This document shows, one piece after another, positions 32,516 to 40,636 of a stretch of DNA of 54,874 nt. The stretch covers positions 1-54,874 of the forward strand of contig CAZOER010000005.1 of assembly GCA_964578905.1 (NCBI GenBank), in the 5' to 3' direction. The DNA comes from CAZVBV01 sp964578905 (GTDB lineage: Bacteria; Patescibacteriota; Gracilibacteria; UBA4473). Position 1 is the stretch's first letter, and each line of letters starts with the position of its first letter. The position numbers and the translations under genes are program-made. The notes beneath the pieces were generated by a model, which saw nothing but the letters and a program-made list of their open reading frames with translations, was not told the origin of the DNA and made no database searches.

Positions 32516-33901
32516 TTACGCTTTCTTTTTGTCTGGGTGGTATTTTTCGATTGTCTTCGTATTAATACGTTTCAATTCTGAAATTGGGAATGGTCGTAAG
32601 AGCTCCCATCCAAGAGTAAGTGATTCCAAGATTGTTCGTTCACATTGGTATCCTTGCCCAACGAATTCTTTTTCAAATTTGTCAGCGAATTCCAAGTAAA
32701 TCTTATCAACATCAGAAAGTGAACTTTCTCCCAACACCACTGCCAACTCACGAACATCTTTACCACGTGCGTAACACGCGAAGAGTTGATCTTTCAATTT
32801 AGAGTGGTCGTCTCGAGTTTTTCCTTCTCCCATTCCAGCTCCCGCCAAACGTGAAAGAGATTTCAATACGTCCACTGGAGGTGAAAGTTCTTTTTGGTGA
32901 AGACCTCGGTCAAGCACAAACTGTCCCTCAGTAATATATCCAGTAAGATCGGGGATTGGGTGCGTAATGTCGTCTTCCGGCATTGAAAGAATCGCCATTT
33001 GAGTTACGGATCCTTTTGATCCTTTAATTCGTCCCGCTCGTTCGTAAATTGTAGAGAGGTCAGTATAGAGGTACCCTGGGTAACCTCGTCGTCCTGGAAC
33101 TTCTTTTCGCGCAGCAGATACTTCTCGCAAAGCCTCTGCGTAGTTGGTCATATCTGTCAAAATTACAAGCACGTGAGTGTCTTTTTCAAATGCCAAGTAC
33201 TCAGCATATGAACTCACCATTCGTGGAATCGCAATACGTTCAACCACTGGATCGGCAGCTGTGTTCACGAACAATGTTGCTCGTTCAATAGCTCCTGTTC
33301 GTTCAAATTCTTTTTGGAAGTACATTGCTTCTTCAAATGTAACCCCCATCGCTCCGAACACTACCGCGAAGTTTGAACCATCGTTCACTTTCGCTTGTCG
33401 GGCAATTTGAGTCGCCAATTCAGCGTGAGGTAGTCCTGATCCAGAGAAGATCGGAAGTTTTTGTCCTCGCACCAATGTGTTCATCACATCGAGTGATGAA
33501 ATTCCTGTTTGAATAAAGTCTGATGGAAATGTTCGTGAGTATGGGTTAATCGCCATACCTGAAATATCCACTGTTTTTTCTGGTAAAATTTCTGGTCCAC
33601 CATCAATTGGTTTCCCCGCTCCGTTGAAGACACGTCCGAGCATGTCAGGTGACACACCAAGTGTTGATACTTTTCCGAGGAACTTTGCTTTCAGTCCTGT
33701 AGTAGAAAGACCTTGTGTTGATTCAAACATTTGAACCAATGCTTTTGAGCCGTTCGCTTCAAGCACCTTTCCCATTCGGATTTTTCCATCCGCTGTTCGA
33801 ACTTCTACAAGTTCTTCGTATTTTGCCCCCTCGACTCCTTCTACCACTAAAATAGGACCCGCGATGGCTTCGATGTTATCGTATGTTTTTTGCATCTTCA
33901 A
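32516..33901 (-). CDS. atpB: V/A-type ATP synthase subunit B
   Basis: The 461-residue non-catalytic nucleotide-binding subunit of the archaeal/vacuolar-type rotary ATPase head. Family marks: MLGRVFNGAGKPIDGGP, INPYSRTFPSDFIQTGIS, the degenerate P-loop region IFSGSGLPHAELATQIARQ, ADPVVERIAIPRM, ILTDMTNYAEALREVSAARKE (split here at 21 residues as ILTDMTNYAEAL and REVSAARKE) and GRRGYPGYLYTDLS. It stands alone: subunit A, normally just upstream, and subunit D, normally just downstream, are absent, and the gene has its own promoter and terminator. The name atpB is used in the A/V-type sense and not for F-type subunit a. Confidence 0.93.
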   Translation of the reverse strand: MKMQKTYDNIEAIAGPILVVEGVEGAKYEELVEVRTADGKIRMGKVLEANGSKALVQMFESTQGLSTTGLKAKFLGKVSTLGVSPDMLGRVFNGAGKPIDGGPEILPEKTVDISGMAINPYSRTFPSDFIQTGISSLDVMNTLVRGQKLPIFSGSGLPHAELATQIARQAKVNDGSNFAVVFGAMGVTFEEAMYFQKEFERTGAIERATLFVNTAADPVVERIAIPRMVSSYAEYLAFEKDTHVLVILTDMTNYAEALREVSAARKEVPGRRGYPGYLYTDLSTIYERAGRIKGSKGSVTQMAILSMPEDDITHPIPDLTGYITEGQFVLDRGLHQKELSPPVDVLKSLSRLAGAGMGEGKTRDDHSKLKDQLFACYARGKDVRELAVVLGESSLSDVDKIYLEFADKFEKEFVGQGYQCERTILESLTLGWELLRPFPISELKRINTKTIEKYHPDKKKA

Positions 33902-33922
33902 ATGTAATTAAGAATGGAGAGA

Positions 33923-33941
33923 TCCCGCTTCAAGAGCGGGA
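33923..33941 (-). promoter_or_regulatory. Hairpin in the atpB 5' leader
   Basis: TCCCGCT/AGCGGGA with a 5-base loop lies within the predicted atpB leader of about 65 bases. It could be a translation control element or a relic of a dispersed palindrome. Confidence 0.45.
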
Positions 33942-33973
33942 CGAAAAAGTGATGCCCTTTTCGATTCTTGCGG

Positions 33974-34001
33974 ATTGTAAAAAGGTTTTTAGAAATGTCA
34001 A
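33974..34001 (-). promoter_or_regulatory. Promoter of atpB
   Basis: On the minus strand a perfect TTGACA (33996-34001), 16 bases, TACAAT (33974-33979). Confidence 0.75.
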
Positions 34002-34040
34002 AGGTTTGAACTAAGTTTTTTAAATTAAAAGTCAGAATTT

Positions 34041-34132
34041 CCTCCCCCTTTGAAAAAGGGGGAATGAAAGGGGGATTTTTTCTTATGATTTTAAATCTCC
34101 CTCCAACTCCCTCTTTATTAAAGAGGGAGGGT
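34041..34132. repeat. Palindromic element with CCTCCCCCTTT/AAAGAGGGAGG ends
   Basis: A 92-bp element in the 328-base spacer between atpB and ssb. It holds one hairpin TCCCCCTTT-GAA-AAAGGGGGA (34043-34063), a second CCCTCTTT-ATT-AAAGAGGG, and the complementary inner arms AAGGGGGATTT/AAATCTCCCT. It is a different family from the GTCATTCC elements. The remainder of this spacer holds the promoters of atpB and ssb. Confidence 0.7.
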
Positions 34133-34163
34133 TCTATTTCTTAAATAAATATAAAGAAAGAAT

Positions 34164-34191
34164 TTGCGCGGTGAAAAGATTGGGTTACACT
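34164..34191 (+). promoter_or_regulatory. Promoter of ssb
   Basis: TTGCGC (34164-34169), 16-base spacer, TACACT (34186-34191), 38 bases before the ssb ATG. Confidence 0.6.
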
Positions 34192-34229
34192 TTGGGATGA
34201 ATTTTTCTATTTTTTAATCCATATCAAAG

Positions 34230-34664
34230 ATGAATTCACTCAATCAAGCACAGGTTATCGGTAATCTTACACGGGATCCAGAACTCAAGAAAACGCAAAA
34301 CGATCAGTCAGTGACGACTATCGGTGTTGCAACAAATAGAGGATGGACAGATTCAAGTGGTGCAAAGCACGACGAAGCAGAATTCCACAACATCGTGTGT
34401 TGGGGGAAATTGGCAGAAATTTGTTGCCAGTTTCTTAAAAAAGGAAGCAAAGTGTATTTCTCAGGACGACTGAGAACTCGAAGTTGGGAAGATGAAGCAG
34501 GAATCAAACACTACCGAACAGAAATCGTGGCACAAGACATGATTATGTTGTCTCCAAAAGGAGAAGGCGGCGGAGAAGTCGTTTCAGCAAAAGCGGAGGA
34601 GACTCCAGCAGTAGCTGATCCAGTAGTGGACGGAGCTCCATCAGCGGAAGATCTTCCGTTTTAA
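34230..34664 (+). CDS. ssb: Single-stranded DNA-binding protein
   Basis: A 144-residue OB-fold protein. The N-terminus NQAQVIGNLTRDPELK, then EFHNIVCWGKLAEICCQFLKKGS and VYFSGRLRTRSWEDEAG, are the typical SSB core (1 to about 105). A short acidic linker leads to the terminal peptide ending AEDLPF, the conserved tip that recruits repair and replication partners. It is monocistronic with its own promoter and terminator, unlike the usual rpsF-ssb-rpsR arrangement. Confidence 0.96.
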   Translation: MNSLNQAQVIGNLTRDPELKKTQNDQSVTTIGVATNRGWTDSSGAKHDEAEFHNIVCWGKLAEICCQFLKKGSKVYFSGRLRTRSWEDEAGIKHYRTEIVAQDMIMLSPKGEGGGEVVSAKAEETPAVADPVVDGAPSAEDLPF

Positions 34665-34689
34665 GTATTTTACAAGTTCATAAAAGAGA

Positions 34690-34721
34690 CTCCTCCCCGC
34701 AATGCGGGGGGGCTTTTTTTT
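34690..34721 (+). terminator. Terminator of ssb
   Basis: CTCCTCCCCGC-AAT-GCGGGGGGG hairpin followed by CTTTTTTTT, 26 bases after the ssb stop. Confidence 0.85.
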
Positions 34722-34726
34722 ATAAT

Positions 34727-34790
34727 GTCATTCCTGCGTATGCAGGAATCTCTTGATGAATAAAAGATTCCTGAACAGGTCAGGAATGAC
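34727..34790. repeat. REP-like palindromic element, copy 3
   Basis: A 64-bp element bounded by GTCATTCCTG and CAGGAATGAC. Left hairpin ATTCCTGC-GTAT-GCAGGAAT, right hairpin ATTCCTGA-ACAGG-TCAGGAAT. It lies between ssb and ndk. Confidence 0.8.
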
Positions 34791-34861
34791 AAAAGTTAGG
34801 AATGCTGGGTTGTCATATGAAAGATGAGTCCCTATAATTTCTCCGACCTAATTAAAAAACT

Positions 34862-35314
34862 ATGGAACGATCACTCATCATTATTAAACCAGACGGAATT
34901 CAGCGAGGACTTATAGGAGATATTCTCCATAGATTTGAACGAAAGAGTCTCAAAGTGGTTGGACTCAAGATGATACGACTCGACGAAGCCCTTCTCCAAG
35001 AGCATTACGCGCACGTAGCAGACAAACCTTTCTTTGCTGAGATGGCAGCCTTCATGAGTTTATCACCTGTGGTTATTATGGTGATTGAGGGGTATCAAGC
35101 AGTAGAAATTGTGCGAACGATTTCAGGAATCAAATCTACAGACATGGGATCAATCCGAGGAGATTTTGCCCTTTCTGGACAACGAAACATTGTTCATTCA
35201 TCAGACTCAAAAGAAACGGCCGAAAAAGAAATTGCTCGGTTCTTTAAAATAGAAGAACTCTTTGACTATGACAAGGATGAATGGGTGCACACATTGGCGG
35301 ACAAGGAGCGGTAA
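34862..35314 (+). CDS. ndk: Nucleoside diphosphate kinase
   Basis: Transfers the gamma phosphate between nucleoside triphosphates and diphosphates through a phospho-His. The start RSLIIIKPDGIQRGLIGDI, the middle MAAFMSLSPVVIMVIEG and the active-site motif RNIVHSSDS with the catalytic His are diagnostic. The Kpn loop is a little shorter than usual (GIKSTDMGSIRGDFA, without the NPxxA insertion). Length 150 is normal. No Shine-Dalgarno sequence (AATTAAAAAACT upstream). Confidence 0.96.
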   Translation: MERSLIIIKPDGIQRGLIGDILHRFERKSLKVVGLKMIRLDEALLQEHYAHVADKPFFAEMAAFMSLSPVVIMVIEGYQAVEIVRTISGIKSTDMGSIRGDFALSGQRNIVHSSDSKETAEKEIARFFKIEELFDYDKDEWVHTLADKER

Positions 35315-35315
35315 T

Positions 35316-35352
35316 AAAAAAAAAGCTAAACGTACGAATACGTCTAGCCTTT
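35316..35352. terminator. Bidirectional terminator between ndk and a membrane protein gene
   Basis: The stem GCTAAACGTA/TACGTCTAGC with loop CGAA is flanked by nine A residues on the left and CTTTT on the right. It terminates the minus-strand gene at 35369 well and ndk more weakly. Confidence 0.8.
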
Positions 35353-35368
35353 TGATAATCCACCAGAT

Positions 35369-35710
35369 TTATCCAGTGGAAGTAGATTTTGGATTCTTTT
35401 CGATGGATCGTTTGAGACTAAAACCTGCCAAGAAAAATAGAACAGCAATAATTCCAATCAACAAATTATGTGCTCCTGCTGCAAAGCAAATTATAAAAAA
35501 TGCAATAATTCCAAAAACGAGCAAGAAATATTTCGGGAATTTTATATCCGGAAATAGTCTCCATCGAAAATTACACAACCCTATAAGAAGAATTAATCCA
35601 AGTATGCCAATTGTAGCATAGATAGGACCATCCCATTCAGAAGATAGTTCGAGAAGAACCTCTGCACGAGGGTTAAATGTAATAGATAATAAAAGAATTA
35701 AATGTTTCAT
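35369..35710 (-). CDS. Small hypothetical membrane protein
   Basis: A 113-residue protein with an N-terminal hydrophobic stretch, a lumenal segment, and helices at about 30-46 (IYATIGILGLILLIGLC), 59-78 (YFLLVFGIIAFFIICFAAG) and 80-97 (HNLLIGIIAVLFFLAGF), ending in a Lys/Ser-rich tail. No recognised domain. A strong terminator follows directly, which supports that it is expressed. Together with ndk it forms a convergent pair. Confidence 0.6.
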   Translation of the reverse strand: MKHLILLLSITFNPRAEVLLELSSEWDGPIYATIGILGLILLIGLCNFRWRLFPDIKFPKYFLLVFGIIAFFIICFAAGAHNLLIGIIAVLFFLAGFSLKRSIEKNPKSTSTG

Positions 35711-36066
35711 AAGATAAATATGTTAGGTTCATAAAATAATTTGAAAGAACAAAATCTACGGCTGTTCAAGAGAAGGGAAAAGTCTTCCAGAGGAAGAAAT
35801 TCAGATCTTGCTTGTAAAGCTATCCTGTCATTACATAAAAAACACTATTTCGTCAAGTTTCTTTGTCAATTACAGTCATTCCGGCTTGACCGGAATCGGA
35901 TGAAAACTTGGCATCTGGTTGAAAGCGTTAGCGGTGTACTAATGTCGATTTTTCGTTTCACTCTGAATACAAGGGGATAATTCGTGCGATTCTGGGCAAG
36001 CCAGAATGACGGAGTGTGTTGTGTTCTTCTTTCCTTTTCTTCTCAAAATTCTTACAATACTCCTCG
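35711..36066. other. Spacer of 356 bases with one REP-like element
   Basis: Divergent spacer between the small membrane protein gene and the SLH-RlpA-CAP gene. It holds the REP-like element at 35875-36010. Outside that I see no convincing ORF or RNA. Confidence 0.5.
35875..36010. repeat. REP-like palindromic element, copy 4 (long form)
   Basis: Terminal hairpins ATTCCGG-CTTGA-CCGGAAT on the left and ATTCTGG-GCAAG-CCAGAAT on the right, bounded by GTCATTCCGG and CCAGAATGAC. The 136-bp element has about 95 bases of unrelated sequence between the hairpins, a miniature-transposon-like layout. Confidence 0.7.
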
Positions 36067-38478
36067 ATGAAAAGAAACACACATACAAAAATTGCCCTGT
36101 GCTTGTTCGGAGTTTTAGTTGCAGGAATGGTTCATGCGGAATTTGCCGATATAGATGTAACCCATCCGAACTTTCATGCGATTGATTCACTCGAAGAAAG
36201 CCACATAGTGAAAGGATACCCAAAAGGGGATGCGCGTTATTACAAACCACTTAATTCGATTCTCAGATCAGAAGTATTAAAGGTGTTGATGCTTGCTGCG
36301 GACATTGATATTATTGATAGTGGGGCGGATTACTTTGCCGATGTGCCGAGCGATCAGTGGTATGCACCGTTTGTGAATACAGCAGCGGATTTAGAAATTG
36401 TCAGTGGGTTTGCTGATGGAGACTTTCATCCGGCAGCACAAGTCTCTCGATCAGAGTTTCTCAAAATGCTCACGCTGAGTTTCAATCTTCCTGTTGAAGA
36501 AGAACGAACAGAAGAGAATTGGTACGATAGATTTTTTACAGCAACAGGAAATTTCAGAATTCTCGATGATGTGTATGCATCGCCATATGAATCAATATCC
36601 CGAGGAGAGGTGGCAGAACTTATTTATCGTTCCCAAAAAGTAGCACAGTCTAATTTTGAGAAAAAATATGTGTATTCGGGAGAGGGCGCAGCGAGTTATT
36701 ATAATGAAGGCTTTGCTGGAAAAAAGACGGCCAACGGAGAGATATACGATCCGATGGATCTTACAGCAGCACATAGAACACTCCCTTTTGGGACGTTTGT
36801 AAAAGTATCACACGGAGACAATTTCGTTATTGTGCGCGTAAACGATCGAGGTCCATATCACAAACAACGGATTATCGATCTTTCTCAAAAAGCATTTGAG
36901 AGACTCGCTCCCATTTCAAGAGGAGTGATTGTTGTCGAGTTTGAAGTCGTCAGTTCTCCAAGTGAAGAAGCGACACGAATTCCTTCGTCAATACAAGATT
37001 CCTTCATGACGGAAATGAAAAACGAGACGCTTCCGTCTGCCATCTCGGAGAAAGTATCGGTACTGCGAACGGTTGATCTCAAAAAAAAAAGAGATACGGT
37101 TCCTGTCTTCTCTGAAACAGTAGCGCATTTGTCTTCGGAATTTTTTCCAAACGCAACGCTCAGGCGATCAATTCCCCAAGTCCTTGTAGAGGGGACTGTT
37201 TTTCAAATGGCAGGAACGGCCAAACAATCAGGACATAAAAAAGCGACCGTTTTTCTTCAACGGGTCTCGGCAGAGGAGGGCGTTACCGATGACCAAACAC
37301 ATTTTTCAGGAGCGATGTCTGGACGAAATTTTTCCTTTCCAATGCACTTCCTTGACCCAGGGCTCTATCACATAGGGCTTGTCTTTGATGATGAAAAGAA
37401 ATCACGAGTTGAGCAGATTGAAGTAGTCCCACTCCCAAAAGAACGAACATTCTCCTCATCGAATACTCGATTTTATTCGGATCTTGATGTGCGCGTAATT
37501 CCAGAGAGCGAAAAGATTCGATTGTCTTGGAGTAGCACTGGTACACAGGTATCAAAACTTGTTTTCACACAAGGAGTAAAAAAAGAAGTGCTTATTATTG
37601 AGGATGGAATCGATTCAGTGCTTCTTGATATTTCATTCTTTAGTAATTTCTCAGCAGGAGGTGTGTTGGGTATGGAGCTTTTTCAAGCGCTTTCAAATAA
37701 TGGAACATTTGAACAACAAACGACCAATTGGAAACCTGTTGCGACACAAATATTTCAACTCGTAGAAGGATTTAAAGATACAGAAAGTGCAAAAATTTCC
37801 GTATATGAATTCCCTCGATTCCCAAAGACACTGGACTCAATCGTTTTGGAAGGGAAGTTATTGGCATCGGATGTAGAGCTCCCTGACCATGCATTTGTCA
37901 TGACACCATCCGGGACAGTAAAACAGATTTCTCTCGAAAAAAGAGGGATAGATGCATTTCGTTTGCGCATTCGACCAGAAGGATTCGGGACTCATGTGCT
38001 TGAGTTAATATCAACGCAAGGGGAGGTGCTTTTCAATAGAGCGTTGTATATTTCGGAAGAGTATGTTCTTCCTATTATCCCATGGAAGACCGCAGAGGTT
38101 ACCACTCAGTCAGTACCAGGTATTCGTTACTGGACGAATGAATTGAGAGGAAATCACAATGTGAACCCTGTTTCAGCTGATCATGATCTCAATGTCTTTG
38201 CACAAGGATATGCAGAAAAAATGGCATTAGAAAACTTCATTTCCCATACGAGTCCTACGGGAATGACACTTCAGATGAGGCTTAAACGCGACAACTTCCT
38301 CGGGGATTATGGAGAGAACCTTAGTTTTGGGACCAATCTCCCTATTGCGCTCACTGGACTTGAGAATTCTTCTTCTCATCGAAGAAATATGCTTTTGCAG
38401 AAATGGAACCGTGTTGGAATTGGATTTTCGAAAAATAGAAAAGGAGAGGTTTATGTAGTGCAGGTTTTTGGACGATAA
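36067..38478 (+). CDS. Secreted wall protein: three SLH domains, RlpA-like barrel, CAP domain
   Basis: An 803-residue exported protein. The signal peptide is at 1-24 (IALCLFGVLVAGMVHA). Three SLH-type repeats follow (about 25-190; ADVPSDQWYAPFVNTAADL and GFADGDFHPAAQVSRSEFL are clear). Residues about 205-295 are a double-psi beta-barrel as in RlpA (GAASYYNEGFAGKKTANGE, LPFGTFVKV, VRVNDRGPYHKQRIIDLS) with the catalytic-type Asp of NDRGP; RlpA enzymes cleave naked glycan strands. About 300-670 are beta-rich linkers. The C-terminal 120 residues are a CAP/SCP domain (ENFISHTSPTG, GENLSFG, SSHRRNMLLQKWNRVGIGF). The combination suggests a wall-anchored protein for peptidoglycan remodelling. The start ATG is at 36067 because it begins the signal peptide. 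Confidence 0.88.
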   Translation: MKRNTHTKIALCLFGVLVAGMVHAEFADIDVTHPNFHAIDSLEESHIVKGYPKGDARYYKPLNSILRSEVLKVLMLAADIDIIDSGADYFADVPSDQWYAPFVNTAADLEIVSGFADGDFHPAAQVSRSEFLKMLTLSFNLPVEEERTEENWYDRFFTATGNFRILDDVYASPYESISRGEVAELIYRSQKVAQSNFEKKYVYSGEGAASYYNEGFAGKKTANGEIYDPMDLTAAHRTLPFGTFVKVSHGDNFVIVRVNDRGPYHKQRIIDLSQKAFERLAPISRGVIVVEFEVVSSPSEEATRIPSSIQDSFMTEMKNETLPSAISEKVSVLRTVDLKKKRDTVPVFSETVAHLSSEFFPNATLRRSIPQVLVEGTVFQMAGTAKQSGHKKATVFLQRVSAEEGVTDDQTHFSGAMSGRNFSFPMHFLDPGLYHIGLVFDDEKKSRVEQIEVVPLPKERTFSSSNTRFYSDLDVRVIPESEKIRLSWSSTGTQVSKLVFTQGVKKEVLIIEDGIDSVLLDISFFSNFSAGGVLGMELFQALSNNGTFEQQTTNWKPVATQIFQLVEGFKDTESAKISVYEFPRFPKTLDSIVLEGKLLASDVELPDHAFVMTPSGTVKQISLEKRGIDAFRLRIRPEGFGTHVLELISTQGEVLFNRALYISEEYVLPIIPWKTAEVTTQSVPGIRYWTNELRGNHNVNPVSADHDLNVFAQGYAEKMALENFISHTSPTGMTLQMRLKRDNFLGDYGENLSFGTNLPIALTGLENSSSHRRNMLLQKWNRVGIGFSKNRKGEVYVVQVFGR

Positions 38479-38494
38479 AAAAGATGAAATTTTC

Positions 38495-38524
38495 TTGAAC
38501 TTTTATGACTCCCAATGATACAAT
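38495..38524 (+). promoter_or_regulatory. Promoter of the FnIII surface protein gene (near-leaderless)
   Basis: TTGAAC (38495-38500), 18-base spacer, TACAAT (38519-38524), then 8 bases to the ATG at 38533. The -10 box overlaps the frame's earlier ATG at 38515, which is therefore rejected. Confidence 0.55.
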
Positions 38525-38532
38525 CTTATAAA

Positions 38533-39741
38533 ATGAAAAAACAATCCAAATTGGTATCGGCGTTTGCACTTATTGCCCTTCTATCACAAGCATTTGTGGG
38601 ATTGGTTTTCGCACAGGAATTTCCACAAGCACCAAACGAAGTACAAAACGTTGGAACGATTGTGGGAAATGGACAGATAACACTTACGTGGAATGAGGCA
38701 GAAGATCCCGATGGAGTGGTAAATGAATACAAGGTGTACTACGGAAAAAATACGGTCAAAACAGCAGAAGATACCTATGATGACGAAATGCTCGTTGGGA
38801 AGGTCCTCACATACACGATAACAGGGCTTACAAACGACACACAATACTTTTTTGCGGTCACAGCTGTTGATGATGAACAAACAGAATCAGACACGTATTC
38901 GGTGGAAGTGTCAGCAACACCAACGAATCCAGAAGCCGTAGAACCACCACCGCCAGCACCTGTGGAATATATAAAAGTATTGAGCGCTACACAAAACTGG
39001 GACAATGAGATTCAACTTGGATTCTCGAAAGATGTCTTTTTCTCAGGAATTCCTATTGGAGCGCTTGTTGTTACTAATAAAAAAACAACAGAGGTGGTGA
39101 ATATCAAGGAAGTGCAAGTGAAGGAAAAGACCGTAATATTGCTTACAACGGAGGATTTTGAAGCAGGACAGCCATATCAGATTGTTGCTACAACACAGGT
39201 TGAAGATAGAGATGGAAACACTATCGAAGCCGGTGTTATGGATCAAGTAGAATTTGTAGCAAAGCGATTTACAGAACTTCCACCAGAAGAGGCAACAGAA
39301 GGCGAAGAGAAAGAAGAAGAAACAGCACCAACGGAAACAACAACACCATCAGAAACAACAACGGTTGGGGATGCTCAGAATCTCTCACTAGATACATCTT
39401 TATTGAAAGCAGAACAGTTGATTCTTTTTGAATGGGATATTGCAGAAACACCGAACCTTGCAGACCAGGTTATCTTTACACGACGAGGACTGGAAGACTG
39501 GGATAGCGGATACTCTATCGGAATCGATATTTCAGAACTGGAACTCGAAGTTGATATGGATGAAAACTACGAAGTACTCCTTGTTACGGTCGACAGTGAA
39601 GGGAATGAGTCAGAGGGGGTTACACTCGCTTTTTCTACAAGCTTGTCAGCAACGGGACCAGGAACAATTGGAACGGTGGTAGCGCTTATGGTTATCTTTA
39701 TGATTGGACTTGTATTTTTCAAGAAACGACACGCTTACTAG
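38533..39741 (+). CDS. Membrane-anchored surface protein with fibronectin type III domain
   Basis: A 402-residue exported protein. The signal peptide occupies about 1-27 (LVSAFALIALLSQAFVGLVFA). A fibronectin type III domain follows (about 30-125: GNGQITLTWNEAEDPDG, EYKVYYGKN, LTNDTQYFFAVTAVD). A second beta-sandwich at about 140-245 resembles a Big_5-type domain, then comes a Glu/Thr-rich linker, a third beta domain, a membrane helix at about 379-397 (TVVALMVIFMIGLVFF) and a basic tail KKRHAY, a stop-transfer anchor resembling sorting-type C-termini but without LPxTG. It may be a partner of the SLH proteins. The RluF-like gene begins 3 bases after its stop. Confidence 0.75.
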   Translation: MKKQSKLVSAFALIALLSQAFVGLVFAQEFPQAPNEVQNVGTIVGNGQITLTWNEAEDPDGVVNEYKVYYGKNTVKTAEDTYDDEMLVGKVLTYTITGLTNDTQYFFAVTAVDDEQTESDTYSVEVSATPTNPEAVEPPPPAPVEYIKVLSATQNWDNEIQLGFSKDVFFSGIPIGALVVTNKKTTEVVNIKEVQVKEKTVILLTTEDFEAGQPYQIVATTQVEDRDGNTIEAGVMDQVEFVAKRFTELPPEEATEGEEKEEETAPTETTTPSETTTVGDAQNLSLDTSLLKAEQLILFEWDIAETPNLADQVIFTRRGLEDWDSGYSIGIDISELELEVDMDENYEVLLVTVDSEGNESEGVTLAFSTSLSATGPGTIGTVVALMVIFMIGLVFFKKRHAY

Positions 39742-39744
39742 AAT

Positions 39745-40461
39745 ATGAAACAAAATTCGGAACCTGTTCGCCTGCAGAAATTCTTATCCACGCAGGGGAT
39801 TTGCTCGCGTCGAGAGGCGGAGAGTTTTATTGCGAAAGGAAAGGTTTTGGTAAATGGAAAACCTGCCACGCTGGGGGATAAGGTTATGGGAGATGAGAAG
39901 ATCGTTTTTAATGGAGCAACGATAAAGGCGCGAACGAATATTCAATCTATCGTGCTGGCATGGCATAAACCGGTTCATGTGGAGGTAACGTTTCAGAATG
40001 AGCATGGAGGCAAGACGCTCAACGACTTTGATTTTGGAACGGAACGAGTTGTTCCGATTGGGCGATTGGATAAAGATTCTCACGGACTTCTTCTCCTCAC
40101 GAACGATGGAGACCTCTCGAATAAGATTGCGCATCCTTCTTATTCGCATGAAAAAGAATACGTGGTGGCCATTGATAAACCCGTTACTCCTGCGATCATC
40201 AAACAGCTGTCATCAGGGGATTTAGAAGTAAACGGTGAACGTGTACAACCATGTGAAGTTCATCAAATTAAAGAAAAAGTGATTCGTATTATTCTCAAAG
40301 AGGGGAAGAATCGGCAGATTCGACGAATGTGTGAGGCCTGTGATCTAAAAGTAAAAGAACTCGTGCGAGTGCGAGTGAATAATATTTGGCTCAACGAATT
40401 GCCAGTAGGGAAGTGGCGTAAGTTAAATCCGTCCGAAATTGCTCAGTTGCAGAAGAAGTAG
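39745..40461 (+). CDS. rluF: 23S rRNA pseudouridine synthase, RsuA/RluF family
   Basis: A 238-residue pseudouridine synthase with an N-terminal S4 RNA-binding domain (VRLQKFLSTQGICSRREAE, GKVLVNGKPATLGD) and the catalytic motif PIGRLDKDSHGLLLLTNDGD with the active Asp. The late motif GKNRQIRRMCEACDLKVKEL, VRVNNIWL and the LPVGKWRKL end resemble E. coli RluF (U2604 of 23S rRNA) more than RluB or RsuA. Exact target site is inferred. It is probably cotranscribed with the upstream surface protein gene. Confidence 0.85.
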   Translation: MKQNSEPVRLQKFLSTQGICSRREAESFIAKGKVLVNGKPATLGDKVMGDEKIVFNGATIKARTNIQSIVLAWHKPVHVEVTFQNEHGGKTLNDFDFGTERVVPIGRLDKDSHGLLLLTNDGDLSNKIAHPSYSHEKEYVVAIDKPVTPAIIKQLSSGDLEVNGERVQPCEVHQIKEKVIRIILKEGKNRQIRRMCEACDLKVKELVRVRVNNIWLNELPVGKWRKLNPSEIAQLQKK

Positions 40462-40476
40462 TCATTCCTCACCCTT

Positions 40477-40582
40477 GTCATCCTGAACTTGTTTCAGGAT
40501 CAAGCGTCCCGAAGTTATTGCTCATTGGAGCAAAGCGAGAGCAGGGACGCAAGGTCTGATTCCGGAACAAGTCCGGAATGAC
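40477..40582. repeat. REP-like palindromic element, copy 5
   Basis: A 106-bp element bounded by GTCATCCTGA and CCGGAATGAC. Left hairpin ATCCTGAA-CTTG-TTTCAGGAT, right hairpin ATTCCGG-AACAAGT-CCGGAAT, with an inner CGTCCC/GGGACG pair. It lies between rluF and yebC and shares its 29-base left end with the copy at 12573. Confidence 0.8.
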
Positions 40583-40601
40583 AAGAAGGGTGGAATTTCT
40601 T

Positions 40602-40630
40602 TTTACATTTTATATTTTCCCTTTTATATT
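40602..40630 (+). promoter_or_regulatory. Leaderless promoter of yebC
   Basis: TTTACA (40602-40607), 17-base spacer, TATATT (40625-40630). Six bases (GTTCCC) separate the -10 box from the ATG at 40637, which therefore falls at +1. Confidence 0.6.
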
Positions 40631-40636
40631 GTTCCC

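Noticed and set aside
36016..36066. Upstream extension of the SLH-RlpA-CAP protein from 36016
   Set aside because: The extra 17 codons come before a complete signal peptide beginning at 36067 and add nothing recognisable.
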